From: Methanospirillum lacunae
Lineage (GTDB): Archaea > Halobacteriota > Methanomicrobia > Methanomicrobiales > Methanospirillaceae
NCBI RefSeq assembly: GCF_003173355.1
Contig: NZ_QGMY01000017.1
Location: 62,001 to 126,000 of the forward strand
DNA length: 64,000 nt
Direction: 5' to 3'
The translations under genes and the position numbers were made by a program. The notes below the pieces were generated by a model that did no database searches, was not told the origin of the DNA, and saw only the letters and a list, made by a program, of their open reading frames with translations. This document shows positions 52,648-60,871 of this stretch, one piece after another. Numbering within the stretch: position 1 is the stretch's first letter; the number at the start of each line of letters is the position of its first letter.

Positions 52648-53853
52648 ATGAGAGTCGGGTTTATTCCTCTTCTTTGTGGACTCTTATGCATTTTATTATT
52701 CATTCTTTCCGGATTGCCTGTAGGGCATGAACTTGCCGGTACCGGAGCCAAACCAACTGTCAAGTTTGTGTATGCCTCCTCTGGTATCATGCCCCAGCTC
52801 CTGAACACTTCCCAGGTGGATGCATTCATTGTCTGGGAATCAGTTGTATCAACAGCAAAACTTGGGAAAATAGGCACAGTCATAGCCCGGGATGGTGATA
52901 TTCCCCCAGATCATAAATGGGAGAATGCGGCCTGCAATGTACTGGTCATGCGAAATAATTTCGTTGAACAGTACCCGGAAATTGCAGCACTTCTTTCAGC
53001 GGTTACTATTGCCGGCAACCACCAGATAGAAAAAGATCCTGATACTGCCCGGAATATTACAGCAAACTGGGTATACGGGTCAAAACCTATCCGTTCGGCA
53101 GGCCTTTATCTGAATCCAATAGATGTGGAAAATCAAGCATTTCAGTACATTACCTTTACCAGTTCAGCCCCGCTTCCTGATATTTCACGGCTGAAATCAT
53201 CAATGGATGAAGATTCTTCTCAAATGAAAGTTGATTATATCAATGGTTCTGTCATGCTCCGGGCACAGGAACTCATAAACGGATCATCACCGGTTCTCTC
53301 TAACGATCCTCCGGTTGTCCGCATTGGGTATCTTCCCTCATCAGATCTCTATGCCCCGCTATATGTCACAATTATGTCTCACAAGGAGATTTGTGATACA
53401 TATGGATTTTGTCTCGCCCCGGACTCAGGAACATCAGGACGGCCGACCGGTGCATCACTTCTTTATCATAATCAGACCGCTGCAAAGGTAGTGTTGCTTC
53501 CTGGATCTGTAGGAGGAGGAGTTATGACCGGTCTTGGACAGGAAGCAATGGAAGCAGCCTATATCGGGAGTGTTCCGTCAGAACTACAGATTTCAATGGG
53601 AAATGATGCATCAGTTATTCAATCGATCAATGCTGGGGGTTCAGGCCTCATCGTTGATAATTCTGCACCCTGTACTGACTGGAACTCGTTTATCTCATGG
53701 GTAAAAGACCGGTCAGCAAAAGGAAATCCGGTTATTGTAGCAGTTCCCCAAAGTTCAATTCAGGAAGAGATGATGAGAGAAGCGTTTGATTATGAAGGAA
53801 TAAACATCCTTTTGTATGGTATTCCCCCACGATGGAGTGTGAATGGCTCATAA
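52648..53853 (+). CDS. ABC substrate-binding protein with its two halves in reversed order
   Basis: A 401-residue secreted protein; signal segment 5-25. Residues ~36-165 look like the second lobe of an SsuA/TauA/NMT1-type binding protein (MPQLLNTSQVDAFIVWESVV; NNFVEQYPEIAALLSAVTIA). Residues ~222-395 look like the first lobe (VVRIGYLPSSDLYAPLYVTI, IVAVPQSSIQEEMMREAF, and an ending NILLYGIPPRW). Normally the first lobe precedes the second. The junctions match: the C-terminal strand stops where the N-terminal one begins. Either a circular permutation or a relic of two fused copies. Overlaps the permease gene by 11 nt. Confidence 0.75.
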   Translation: MRVGFIPLLCGLLCILLFILSGLPVGHELAGTGAKPTVKFVYASSGIMPQLLNTSQVDAFIVWESVVSTAKLGKIGTVIARDGDIPPDHKWENAACNVLVMRNNFVEQYPEIAALLSAVTIAGNHQIEKDPDTARNITANWVYGSKPIRSAGLYLNPIDVENQAFQYITFTSSAPLPDISRLKSSMDEDSSQMKVDYINGSVMLRAQELINGSSPVLSNDPPVVRIGYLPSSDLYAPLYVTIMSHKEICDTYGFCLAPDSGTSGRPTGASLLYHNQTAAKVVLLPGSVGGGVMTGLGQEAMEAAYIGSVPSELQISMGNDASVIQSINAGGSGLIVDNSAPCTDWNSFISWVKDRSAKGNPVIVAVPQSSIQEEMMREAFDYEGINILLYGIPPRWSVNGS

Positions 53854-54613
53854 ACATAAGATTTCAAGAGGACTTTTGCTGCCGGTGATGATCTTCATCA
53901 TCTGGGAAATTCTCTCTAAAAGTATTGGTAACAGTTTCATTCTCCCGGGATGGGAACTCATTATCCCGGTCCTTATTCATCCGATGGAGTCCCTGTTTGG
54001 GGGAGCCTCCCTTCTCGAAAATGCTATTGTGAGTCTTCAACGTGTCATCATCGGTTTTTTGCTTGCCGTTATGTGTGCAGTCCCTCTTGGTCTTCTGAGT
54101 GGCTGGTCTCAAAAAATAGATGATTATATAAATCCACTAATTCAGGTGCTCCGTCCGGTTCCTCCGATTGCATGGATGCCTCTCGCCATTGCCTGGTTTG
54201 AGATAGGGTTTGGATCACTCATCTTTATCATCTTTATCGGTTCTTTCTTTCCAGTGCTCATCAGCACGATTGAAGGAGTTCATACTATCAGGGGGAGGTG
54301 GCTTGAAGTGGCACAGACTCTTGGGGCCACCACCGGTGAAACGTTTCTGACAGTTGTAATCCCCGGGGCACTTCCCTTTATCTGGACCGGGCTTCGACTT
54401 GCATTTGGAGTCTCATGGATGTGTCTGGTTGCTGCAGAAATGCTTCCCGGAACAAGTGCCGGCCTTGGATATCTCATCATGTATGCATATAATCTCGGCC
54501 AGATACAGGTCATTGTAGCAGGTATGATCGTAATCGGCACTATCGGCATCATTTCGGATTATATTTTTAAACTTGGCCAATTACGCTTTTTTGGCTGGCA
54601 GGGGAAAGAATGA
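53843..54613 (+). CDS. ABC transporter permease (sulfonate/nitrate/taurine type)
   Basis: A 256-residue BPD_transp_1 permease with about six helices. The EAA loop is visible as EVAQTLGATTGETFLTVVIP followed by GALPFIWTGLRLAFGVSW. Closest in type to SsuC/TauC/NrtB permeases. It overlaps the binding protein by 11 nt and the ATPase by 4 nt. Substrate unknown: sulfonates, nitrate-like anions or a thiamine precursor are possible. Confidence 0.92.
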   Translation: MAHKHKISRGLLLPVMIFIIWEILSKSIGNSFILPGWELIIPVLIHPMESLFGGASLLENAIVSLQRVIIGFLLAVMCAVPLGLLSGWSQKIDDYINPLIQVLRPVPPIAWMPLAIAWFEIGFGSLIFIIFIGSFFPVLISTIEGVHTIRGRWLEVAQTLGATTGETFLTVVIPGALPFIWTGLRLAFGVSWMCLVAAEMLPGTSAGLGYLIMYAYNLGQIQVIVAGMIVIGTIGIISDYIFKLGQLRFFGWQGKE

Positions 54614-55365
54614 ATGAAGTCCTTGTTGTTGACAATATATCAAAACAATTTATCGATGATGATTCTGTTTGCCGGGCAATAGACTCACTTTCATTAACGA
54701 TTCGTAAAAAAGAGATTGTCTGTCTCATGGGGCCTTCCGGATGTGGGAAGTCTACAGTCCTGCGAATTATATCCAAACTTGAACATGCTGATTCAGGTCA
54801 AATTCATGGAGGTGACGGAGTTTTTTCAGAACAGTTGCGTTCTGCTATGGTTTTTCAGGAGCACGGGCTCTTTCCCTGGCTTTCAGTCAGGGAGAATATT
54901 GCATACGGGCTCAATATGAAAGTCAGGTTTTCCTCGAAAGAGCAGGTGAACCAAAAAGTTACAGAACTCCTTACCCTTGTCCGGATGGAGGAGTTTGCAA
55001 ATTCTCATCCTCACCAGCTCTCCGGAGGGATGAAACAACGGGTTGCGGTTGCTCGTGCCCTTGCGGTGGAACCAGAAATTCTCCTCATGGATGAACCATT
55101 TAGTGCTCTTGATCCCTTCACCCGTCGTGAACTTCAGGACGAAGTGCTCAGAATTCGCAATCAACTCAATACAACTTTTTTTATCGTGACTCATAATCCT
55201 GAAGAGGCAGTGTATCTGTCAGACCGGATTGTTATCCTTACACACAGACCGGCGGTGGTTCGAAAAGAGATTCCGGTTTCTCTTCCTTTTCCCAGGAATA
55301 TGGCAGATCCAAGTACTATCGCTCTAGTTCAGGATGTTACCCGGCTGGTTGCATCAGGTACATAA
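54610..55365 (+). CDS. ABC transporter ATP-binding protein (sulfonate/nitrate/taurine type)
   Basis: A 251-residue ATPase with Walker [15 protein letters not shown]-loop [14 protein letters not shown], signature [20 protein letters not shown], Walker [14 protein letters not shown] and H-loop [16 protein letters not shown]. The SsuB/TauB class is indicated by the Q-loop context. It overlaps the permease by 4 nt and completes the importer with the unusual binding protein. Confidence 0.94.
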   Translation: MNEVLVVDNISKQFIDDDSVCRAIDSLSLTIRKKEIVCLMGPSGCGKSTVLRIISKLEHADSGQIHGGDGVFSEQLRSAMVFQEHGLFPWLSVRENIAYGLNMKVRFSSKEQVNQKVTELLTLVRMEEFANSHPHQLSGGMKQRVAVARALAVEPEILLMDEPFSALDPFTRRELQDEVLRIRNQLNTTFFIVTHNPEEAVYLSDRIVILTHRPAVVRKEIPVSLPFPRNMADPSTIALVQDVTRLVASGT

Positions 55366-55366
55366 A

Positions 55367-55534
55367 TTACTCTTTCTTACTATCCAGGAGTCGGCTATGG
55401 CGAAATTTATTGATCTTTTCCACCGGTTTTAGTGTTCTCATTACTATTTTCAGACCGGGTGGATATTGTTCATTCCCGGCCAATTCGTGTCAAGGGCCTG
55501 CCATCACCTGACATTCATCACAAACCAACATCAT
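55367..55534 (-). pseudogene. Small zinc-knuckle-like frame interrupted by a TGA
   Basis: A 55-codon frame from ATG 55534 reads MMLVCDECQVMAGP, then TGA (55490-55492), then HELAGNEQYPPGLKIVMRTL and KPVEKINKFRHSRLLDSKKE to a stop. It reads protein-like throughout and has a CDEC knuckle. No family is recognised. It ends 1 nt after the ABC ATPase gene on the opposite strand. A single nonsense change in a small accessory gene is the simplest reading; a chance frame is possible. Confidence 0.3.
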
Positions 55535-55571
55535 TAAAAATGGAGATGATGTGAGATAGAAAACTCCCATA

Positions 55572-55790
55572 TTACATCAGATATATCTCAACAAACAATG
55601 CTGCCTTCTTCTTCGGCCAGTACTCGAGCATATGCCAGACCTGTATGACATCAACCTCAAATCTTCCGCCTTCCTTGCCCGGAGTATCAAACACAACCCC
55701 GAGACCGGAGGGAGATAACTTTACCAAACCAGGAAAGGAACTATCTCCGTTCCTTTCTACAGATTTAAATTCCCAGAAATATCATTTTTC
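55572..55790 (-). pseudogene. Remnant copy of the small primase-associated gene (copy 2)
   Basis: The minus strand reads, without a start, NGDSSFPGLVKLSPSGLGVV followed by FDTPGKEGGRFEVDVIQVWH and MLEYWPKKKAALFVE, ending at TAA 55572-55574. This matches the C-terminal half of the intact 60,872-61,231 gene, whose own version reads GVVFDIPGKEGGRFVAVAMQ then VWNMLEYWPKKKAALFEEG. It is the most diverged of the three copies and the N-terminal half is missing. Confidence 0.7.
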
Positions 55791-55811
55791 AATGAAACAA
55801 TACAAACTGTT

Positions 55812-56195
55812 TCAGTGATTAAAGGTTACCAGTTCACTCCACTCAATAACCTTTTTGGCAATTTCTATCGCTTCTTCCGGGGAGAGAGTATCAGTAATAG
55901 TATCATCATATCTTGCCTTGACTGCATAAAGATTGAGAAGTGCAACCATATCACCATCAACCGGTAATGTGAGTGAAAGATCCTGAATCAATTCAGTCAA
56001 TTCAACAAGATCATGAATCTTCCTGATAGGAGTACCTTTCCGTATCAATACTGCCTTTAACCCTTTTTCCACCGTCTGTTGAGCATGAAAGCAGATAATT
56101 GAGGATGGTCCATCCTTTTCAAAAAGGATTTTTGCAGCAATAAGATCATCATGACCGAGACGGATTAATGCTGCACTCTCCTCCTCAGCACTCAT
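55812..56195 (-). CDS. HEPN-domain toxin-like protein
   Basis: Start chosen at MSAEEESAALIRLGHDDL (56195), which overlaps the MNT gene by 11 nt; the longer frame only reads through that gene. The 127-residue HEPN protein shows IICFHAQQTVEKGLKAVL (HAQQxxEKxLKA hallmark) and AVKARYDDTITDTLSPEEAI (conserved RxxxH-like region replaced by RYDDT). HEPN proteins paired with MNT nucleotidyltransferases form type II-like toxin-antitoxin modules, the HEPN acting as an RNase. Confidence 0.85.
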   Translation of the reverse strand: MSAEEESAALIRLGHDDLIAAKILFEKDGPSSIICFHAQQTVEKGLKAVLIRKGTPIRKIHDLVELTELIQDLSLTLPVDGDMVALLNLYAVKARYDDTITDTLSPEEAIEIAKKVIEWSELVTFNH

Positions 56196-56511
56196 ACAGT
56201 ACCTTTCCTTCTGATAAAGCCCAGTATACAACAGTACCTGGAACCGGATCTCTGGTTTTCTCTGTCGGGTACACCAGAATATCGATACCAACACCGGGGG
56301 CTATCCTGCCGGCTGCTTTTCTCAGCCGTACCATCTCCATTCCCTGGTGCTTCACAGTATCCTCTATTACCATGAGATCAATATCTGAATCTGAAGTCTC
56401 TTCCCCGCGGGCATATGAACCAAACAGGATGATTTTTCGTGGATTCGCTGCTTCAACAAGGCGCCTCACCACATTTTGTATATCATCCATAGTTACCGGT
56501 ACCTGGTTCAT
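56185..56511 (-). CDS. MNT-type minimal nucleotidyltransferase (antitoxin-like)
   Basis: A 108-residue protein with the polymerase-beta fold motif KIILFGSYARGEETSDSDID: GSx10DxD intact, with a third acidic residue in VGIDILVYPTE. MNT antitoxins adenylylate a tyrosine of the partner HEPN toxin. It precedes and overlaps the HEPN gene by 11 nt, the standard gene order. Expected to be active. Confidence 0.9.
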   Translation of the reverse strand: MNQVPVTMDDIQNVVRRLVEAANPRKIILFGSYARGEETSDSDIDLMVIEDTVKHQGMEMVRLRKAAGRIAPGVGIDILVYPTEKTRDPVPGTVVYWALSEGKVLYEC

Positions 56512-56650
56512 AATTCACCACATAATTCTGAAAGAGTACATCCAGCCTGAATATCCCGAAATATGTAATTATAGGATTAGTGTCGTTAATAATAACTCTC
56601 ATCTCTCCTTTCTTGTTGACACACTGTAGCATCTATCCAATATTCTTCTA

Positions 56651-56773
56651 CTACACCTCCATCTCCTCAAACAACGCTGCCTTCTTCTTCGGCCAATACT
56701 CCAGCATATTCCAGACCTGCATGGCTACAGCCACAAACCCTCCGCCTTCCTTGCCCAGAATCTCGATCACAAA
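56651..56773 (-). pseudogene. Remnant copy of the small primase-associated gene (copy 3)
   Basis: The minus strand reads SFVIEILGKEGGGFVAVAMQ then VWNMLEYWPKKKAALFEEME and stops at TAG 56651-56653. It corresponds to the last ~40 residues of the gene at 60,872-61,231. Of this, 59 bases (56667-56725) are identical to 60882-60940, so the duplication is recent. Confidence 0.75.
56667..56725. repeat. 59-bp direct repeat, left copy (partner at 60882-60940)
   Basis: An exact 59-base match, in the same orientation, to 60882-60940. Both copies lie in the 3' part of the primase-associated small gene or its remnant. They bracket a 4.2-kb block holding the DUF1156 remnant, SIR2, micro-ORF, AlbA_2 and HicBA genes. 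Recombination between them would delete that block. Confidence 0.85.
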
Positions 56774-56885
56774 CGATTTGATCCATACATTTTCCGGGGT
56801 TTAGGTCTTAACCGAAATTTACTGACCCAATCTGGACAAATTGAGAATTGAATTCCCAATCTGTCCATAGTGATATTCAATGCTC

Positions 56886-57153
56886 TCAAGAACAGCCGGA
56901 AAAAAGATGCTGGAGTCGTTCAGTCTTAACAAACTCCTTCGGGTATAAGGGGTCGACTGGATCCGGCCAGAGGGATGCACAGATTACTGCACGGCAAGCA
57001 GCAAGAGACCGACGAGCCCACCAGATATGAAGTGTCGAAATATGATGACCATGACGGATGGATTTCTCACGACGGGCACGTTCTGATAACTTTCTTGATC
57101 GGAAGATCAACATCAATGAGATGCTTTAGGTAGGAGGAGGTTTGTTGAGACAT
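56886..57153 (-). pseudogene. N-terminal remnant of a DUF1156 DNA methylase gene
   Basis: From ATG 57153 the minus strand reads [20 protein letters not shown], then an extra base in an AAGAAAG run shifts frame. The other frame continues [40 protein letters not shown] and [16 protein letters not shown]. This is the DUF1156 signature ([28 protein letters not shown]) of large adenine-specific methylases near defence genes. Only about 85 of some 900 codons survive. A full system may once have occupied this site. Confidence 0.75.
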
Positions 57154-57169
57154 TTTTATCAGATGTGTG

Positions 57170-58459
57170 TTAAAGCACGATTTCTTTTGGAGGATCATGA
57201 AATGGTTTATCAGAATCAGGGATAGAATCTAAATATTCAGCTACTTTCCCATTAAATGGGATAAAATCACCAAATACTTCCTCGTAGTTTTTTGTCACAT
57301 CGGGTATCCGGGTATGAACAACTACTACCTTATTCCATCGCTTTCCATGTCGGTGGATCTTAGCTTCATGAATAATATCTCTGATTTTCGTATCAGATGT
57401 GGCTAAAGAATATCCCAAAAAATACAGTTCATCTGCTTCTGCGATCTTTTCTATTGCAGCATTCGAGATCTCAATAAGATAAGGGGACCTCTCTACTTTT
57501 TTTCCAAATGGGGGAACAATTAATGACTTTGGATCAAATTTTTCACAGCAAAAATATCGTTCTTGCTCTTTCGGAGGGAGAGTTTTTATATATTCAATAT
57601 ATTTTTGAACTCCGCTCCATGGTGTAAGGTATGTTACAAATAATTCTCCACAATTTGTACATCTGCCCCAATTTATTGAACCGTGTAGCCGAAAAACGTG
57701 TAATTTATATTTAACCCAATCCGGGGGTCTAATGCGATAACAAATTGGACCATGACAAGCCAGATCAACGTCAGGGGATAACTCACAATAATTTACCCCA
57801 TAATCAATATCTGTTCTATCCAATACTCCAGATAATGCGAATTCAAGAAAATGGTCATAATTAAAGGTGAGTATAGTATCTCCCGGGTCGACGATTTTGG
57901 CGAACTTACAATAATTTCTCACGTAACCTTGGGCTTCGCTTGATAATGAACTGATATCTCCATCATCTTTACACGAACCATCTCGAAGAGAACGATAATA
58001 TTCCAATTCTCTTTCCATATTAAGAATATTTTTGGCTCGTATTACTCCCCCCATATCTTCCTCATCACAAAGATATGCGGCATATGGATTATCAATCGGA
58101 CCGATATCTAAATCTGTATTTATTTTGTCCCATGTTTTAGCAATTATTTCAATTATTGCATTAACAAATACCTGACGTAAAGAAAACAGCTCTTCTGGAG
58201 AATAATTTTTTAAAGGAGATCCCTCAATCAAACAATTGTCTATTTCTGATAATATTTCTTCAATATTTGGAGTATTATCTGGGAGATATACATCAGAGAG
58301 AAATTTGAGTATCTTTTTTTGATCTTCCTCATTCACGAGAGATAAAAACCGGTCTTCTAAAAAGTTTCTAATTATTGGAACTCCACAATCGGCTGACATT
58401 CCAGCACCGATAATAAAAACCCGTTTTGGAGAGAGATGGGATACTTCTGTTTCACTCAT
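57170..58459 (-). CDS. SIR2-domain protein, probable NAD-hydrolysing defence effector
   Basis: A 429-residue protein with a SIR2-like fold. NAD-binding loop VFIIGAGMSADCGVPI (residues 14-29), TILTFNYDHF (195-204), the catalytic-type histidine in VFRLHGSINW (255-264), a zinc site from CTNCGE (267-272) and CCEKF (304-308), and LYFLGYSLATSD (345-356). Non-deacetylase SIR2 proteins beside mobile genes usually deplete NAD upon infection. It overlaps a 31-codon gene by ATGA and follows an AlbA_2 protein gene on the same strand. Confidence 0.82.
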   Translation of the reverse strand: MSETEVSHLSPKRVFIIGAGMSADCGVPIIRNFLEDRFLSLVNEEDQKKILKFLSDVYLPDNTPNIEEILSEIDNCLIEGSPLKNYSPEELFSLRQVFVNAIIEIIAKTWDKINTDLDIGPIDNPYAAYLCDEEDMGGVIRAKNILNMERELEYYRSLRDGSCKDDGDISSLSSEAQGYVRNYCKFAKIVDPGDTILTFNYDHFLEFALSGVLDRTDIDYGVNYCELSPDVDLACHGPICYRIRPPDWVKYKLHVFRLHGSINWGRCTNCGELFVTYLTPWSGVQKYIEYIKTLPPKEQERYFCCEKFDPKSLIVPPFGKKVERSPYLIEISNAAIEKIAEADELYFLGYSLATSDTKIRDIIHEAKIHRHGKRWNKVVVVHTRIPDVTKNYEEVFGDFIPFNGKVAEYLDSIPDSDKPFHDPPKEIVL

Positions 58460-58551
58460 GAATATTCCTTTGATAACTCCTCATAGTAACAATATTTGTG
58501 CCAGATATGCTCCGGCTCATAAGTCCTCACCTCAATATAATCCTGGCTCAT
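58456..58551 (-). CDS. 31-codon micro-ORF coupled to the SIR2 gene
   Basis: ATG at 58549-58551 opens MSQDYIEVRTYEPEHIWHKY then CYYEELSKEYS, with TGA at 58456-58458 overlapping the SIR2 start codon (ATGA). It is only 14 nt after the AlbA_2 gene. Composition is protein-like (Tyr, Glu and His rich). It may be a tiny regulator of the SIR2 protein or the leftover start of a lost gene. No family recognised. Confidence 0.45.
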   Translation of the reverse strand: MSQDYIEVRTYEPEHIWHKYCYYEELSKEYS

Positions 58552-58565
58552 ATCCGCACATATTC

Positions 58566-60248
58566 TCACTCCTCCCAGACATAATATGTCCCCTTCCTGG
58601 TTCCTTTTTGCTGAATTGAAGGGTACTTCTCAACCATTTTATTGAGTAATTTCGAAGCCTGGGATCCGGTGAGGGTGCATAAATCCATCACCCCGGACCG
58701 GGTAATTTTTCCATGTTCTTTAAGCCAGGTTATAATCATCTGTTCCTGCTGGATTCTATCAAACCCTTTGGCTCTGACATAAGCTGAGGATTCATTCAGC
58801 CGCTTGTACACTCTTGGAGATAGGATGTAATGTCTGCCTCCTTTCTCTCCAACTCCTTGGACAAGCCCTCTTTCAATAAGTCGTTCAAGCGTAGCCTTCG
58901 CTGAATTCAATCCTTTCTGGGTCAGGTTGCCCGCTTCAGCGGTGGTAATCCTCCGCTCTGAATGGAGGGCATTTAAAATCAGCAATTCATCAAGTTTCAG
59001 AGATTTCCCGTTTCTATCCTGTTCAAAGACCAGGGCAGCGAATTCAAGCGAAGACTCTCCTCCCGGGAGAACAATCCGGACCGCATTTGAATCAGTTCGT
59101 GAGTAATCGGGAATCGGTCTGCCATAGGTGATCTGACCGATGTAGATCTTATCGACACCCCGCCCGGTCGTCTCCACAAGTCCGATTCTCCGGAAAACTT
59201 CAGCAAGTCGCGGGTTCCGGGGCTTCGGTTCATGTACGAGGATGTTGTCTAAGGTGACCCCTTCAGGAAACCCTCCGGGATTGGTAATGAGAATATGGTC
59301 TGTCTGCCACTGGATGAACACTGGCCCGGATTTTGCATAATCCCGGTGAAGAATGGCATTCATCATCGCTTCACGAAACCCTTCAGAAGAATAATCCGGA
59401 ATCGGAACACGGAATAACCCAACGATTACTTCGCGTTCTGCATTCCGGGCATTGAAACGATCCTCAATCTCCTGAAGAACGCGGGAGAGCGGGCCATGAA
59501 ACACATCATTAAGCCTGACATCTCCCCGTTCATCGAGAACCTGGAAGAATACCTCATGGGTAGGAAGATAGGTCGTGATGATTTCATCCTTTCCAAGGAG
59601 CAATAGACCGGCGTAATTGGGGATGAGCACTCCATCCTTGGTTTCCACAAGTTTTAGAGCTTTTACTAACTCCTCGTCTGTCAGTTCAAGGAGAGTATTC
59701 TCTCCTTTGCGGGCTTTGATGATCCTGCGAATCCACGCGAAAGCAACCGGGTCGAAAGCATCGAACCTAAGATTAGGAATCTGTTCAGCGGTCAGGTCTA
59801 TGGATTGAATCTGTATCCTCCGGGAGAGATGATCCCGAGGATAGAACGGAACAGATTGAGGCTTTCCCTGAGTCTCAATAATCCGATGGAGTGCTTTCCC
59901 TTGAGAGGTCGAGCAGATCTCAGGGTGTTGATCCACCTCAATCGAGATAACCTGAACGTCATCAACAGGCACAACCGATATACGTGTATTAATATTTGGC
60001 ACAGTCTTGGTGTAGATCATCGCTCTGATCTTAACCGGATCAATCCCCGTACCTGACCGATTGGGGATTCCGGTTACTGTCCCGTCATCCTCAACTCCAA
60101 GGAGAAGCACTCCTCCGTCGGTATTTGCCATTGCAACAATATCAGATACAATCTCATCATCGCTTTGGATCCGGTGGAGTTCAGATTTGAACTCCCTGCC
60201 CAGACCCTCACCCGCTGCGGCTAATCTCCGGATCTCCTCCTCATCCAT
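58566..60248 (-). CDS. AlbA_2 (Schlafen-like) DNA-binding domain plus HATPase_c_4 protein
   Basis: A 560-residue protein. The AlbA_2 domain at residues ~15-135 shows GREFKSELHR and VAMANTDGGVLLLGVEDDG. A RecG-like C-terminal HATPase_c_4 domain shows FREAMMNAILHRDYAKSGPV, ITNPGGFPEG and VFRRIGLVETTGRGVDKIY. Two winged-helix segments follow (LILNALHSERRITTAEAGNL; ITWLKEHGKITRSGVMDLCT). Often annotated as ATP-binding or putative transcriptional regulators and common in defence islands. It leads the micro-ORF/SIR2 gene set. Confidence 0.85.
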   Translation of the reverse strand: MDEEEIRRLAAAGEGLGREFKSELHRIQSDDEIVSDIVAMANTDGGVLLLGVEDDGTVTGIPNRSGTGIDPVKIRAMIYTKTVPNINTRISVVPVDDVQVISIEVDQHPEICSTSQGKALHRIIETQGKPQSVPFYPRDHLSRRIQIQSIDLTAEQIPNLRFDAFDPVAFAWIRRIIKARKGENTLLELTDEELVKALKLVETKDGVLIPNYAGLLLLGKDEIITTYLPTHEVFFQVLDERGDVRLNDVFHGPLSRVLQEIEDRFNARNAEREVIVGLFRVPIPDYSSEGFREAMMNAILHRDYAKSGPVFIQWQTDHILITNPGGFPEGVTLDNILVHEPKPRNPRLAEVFRRIGLVETTGRGVDKIYIGQITYGRPIPDYSRTDSNAVRIVLPGGESSLEFAALVFEQDRNGKSLKLDELLILNALHSERRITTAEAGNLTQKGLNSAKATLERLIERGLVQGVGEKGGRHYILSPRVYKRLNESSAYVRAKGFDRIQQEQMIITWLKEHGKITRSGVMDLCTLTGSQASKLLNKMVEKYPSIQQKGTRKGTYYVWEE

Positions 60249-60298
60249 CAGTCTGATGCTCCCAGAATCGAATCAGCCCCAGCATGTATTTGTGTAGA

Positions 60299-60538
60299 TT
60301 ATCCGGAGTTTTCATAGGCTTCTATAAATTCTTCACGAGGTATTGCTGCTTGTGTACAAACCATTCAAAGCGTAGATCCCTTTATTTTATGGTGACCAGA
60401 CAGAGTTAATGGAGTGCTCGTATTATCCAGGTTGTTTCTTTCCATTGAAATATGATTTCCCGACCTCACGACACGAAATCCTAATTTTTCCAGAGATTTG
60501 ATTACTCAGGTTAGAGGAGCGTCATGCGGGAATTTCAT
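60299..60538 (-). pseudogene. hicA: hicA toxin gene interrupted by two in-frame TGA codons
   Basis: Directly after the hicB stop (TGA then ATG, no gap) a 79-codon frame reads MKFPHDAPLT, TGA, VIKSLEKLGFRVVRSGNHIS and MERNNLDNTSTPLTLSGHHK, IKGSTL, TGA, MVCTQAAIPREEFIEAYENS. This is a full HicA apart from the two stops (60506-60508 and 60365-60367). The catalytic histidine in GNHIS is kept. Both TGAs sit where the family commonly has arginine, consistent with CGA to TGA transitions. The toxin should be inactive. Confidence 0.8.
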
Positions 60539-60754
60539 TCAGATAACAACCTCAGCGAGTTCAGCTCCTATGAGATCATAATCCAGGAATGCCTTATTCC
60601 CAAAGGTTTCGAGGTGAAACCGTATTGCAGATGTTACATTATCTAACGCTTCCTGATACGTGTCACCTTCACCAATAACAACCCCGTTCAATCCCACAGG
60701 ATAGGCAATATATCCATCAGGATGGTGTTCAATGATTATTTTTATTTGATCCAT
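60539..60754 (-). CDS. hicB: HicB-family antitoxin
   Basis: A 71-residue partial-RNase-H-fold protein: IIEHHPDGYIAYPVGLNGVV and GEGDTYQEALDNVTSAIRFH, typical short HicB without a DNA-binding tail. It precedes the disrupted hicA, which starts immediately at its stop codon. With hicA broken, the antitoxin is either a leftover or protects against HicA from another locus. Confidence 0.88.
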   Translation of the reverse strand: MDQIKIIIEHHPDGYIAYPVGLNGVVIGEGDTYQEALDNVTSAIRFHLETFGNKAFLDYDLIGAELAEVVI

Positions 60755-60871
60755 GTTGATCCTGAATTAGTTTGAAGTCACAAAAAATTACTCATGGGGG
60801 TATTGTAGGTGTATCACCAGTATGAGCATGACATCATACAAACATCTCAAACGACCTCTATATCCCCCCTT

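Noticed and set aside
53864-54112. Minus-strand frame inside the ABC permease gene
   Set aside because: Antisense of a strongly supported permease; no independent evidence.
60299-60538. UGA recoding as arginine or tryptophan to explain hicA and the pRiA4b-like gene
   Set aside because: TGA ends many intact core genes here, and the positions would require two different amino acids; nonsense mutation is simpler.
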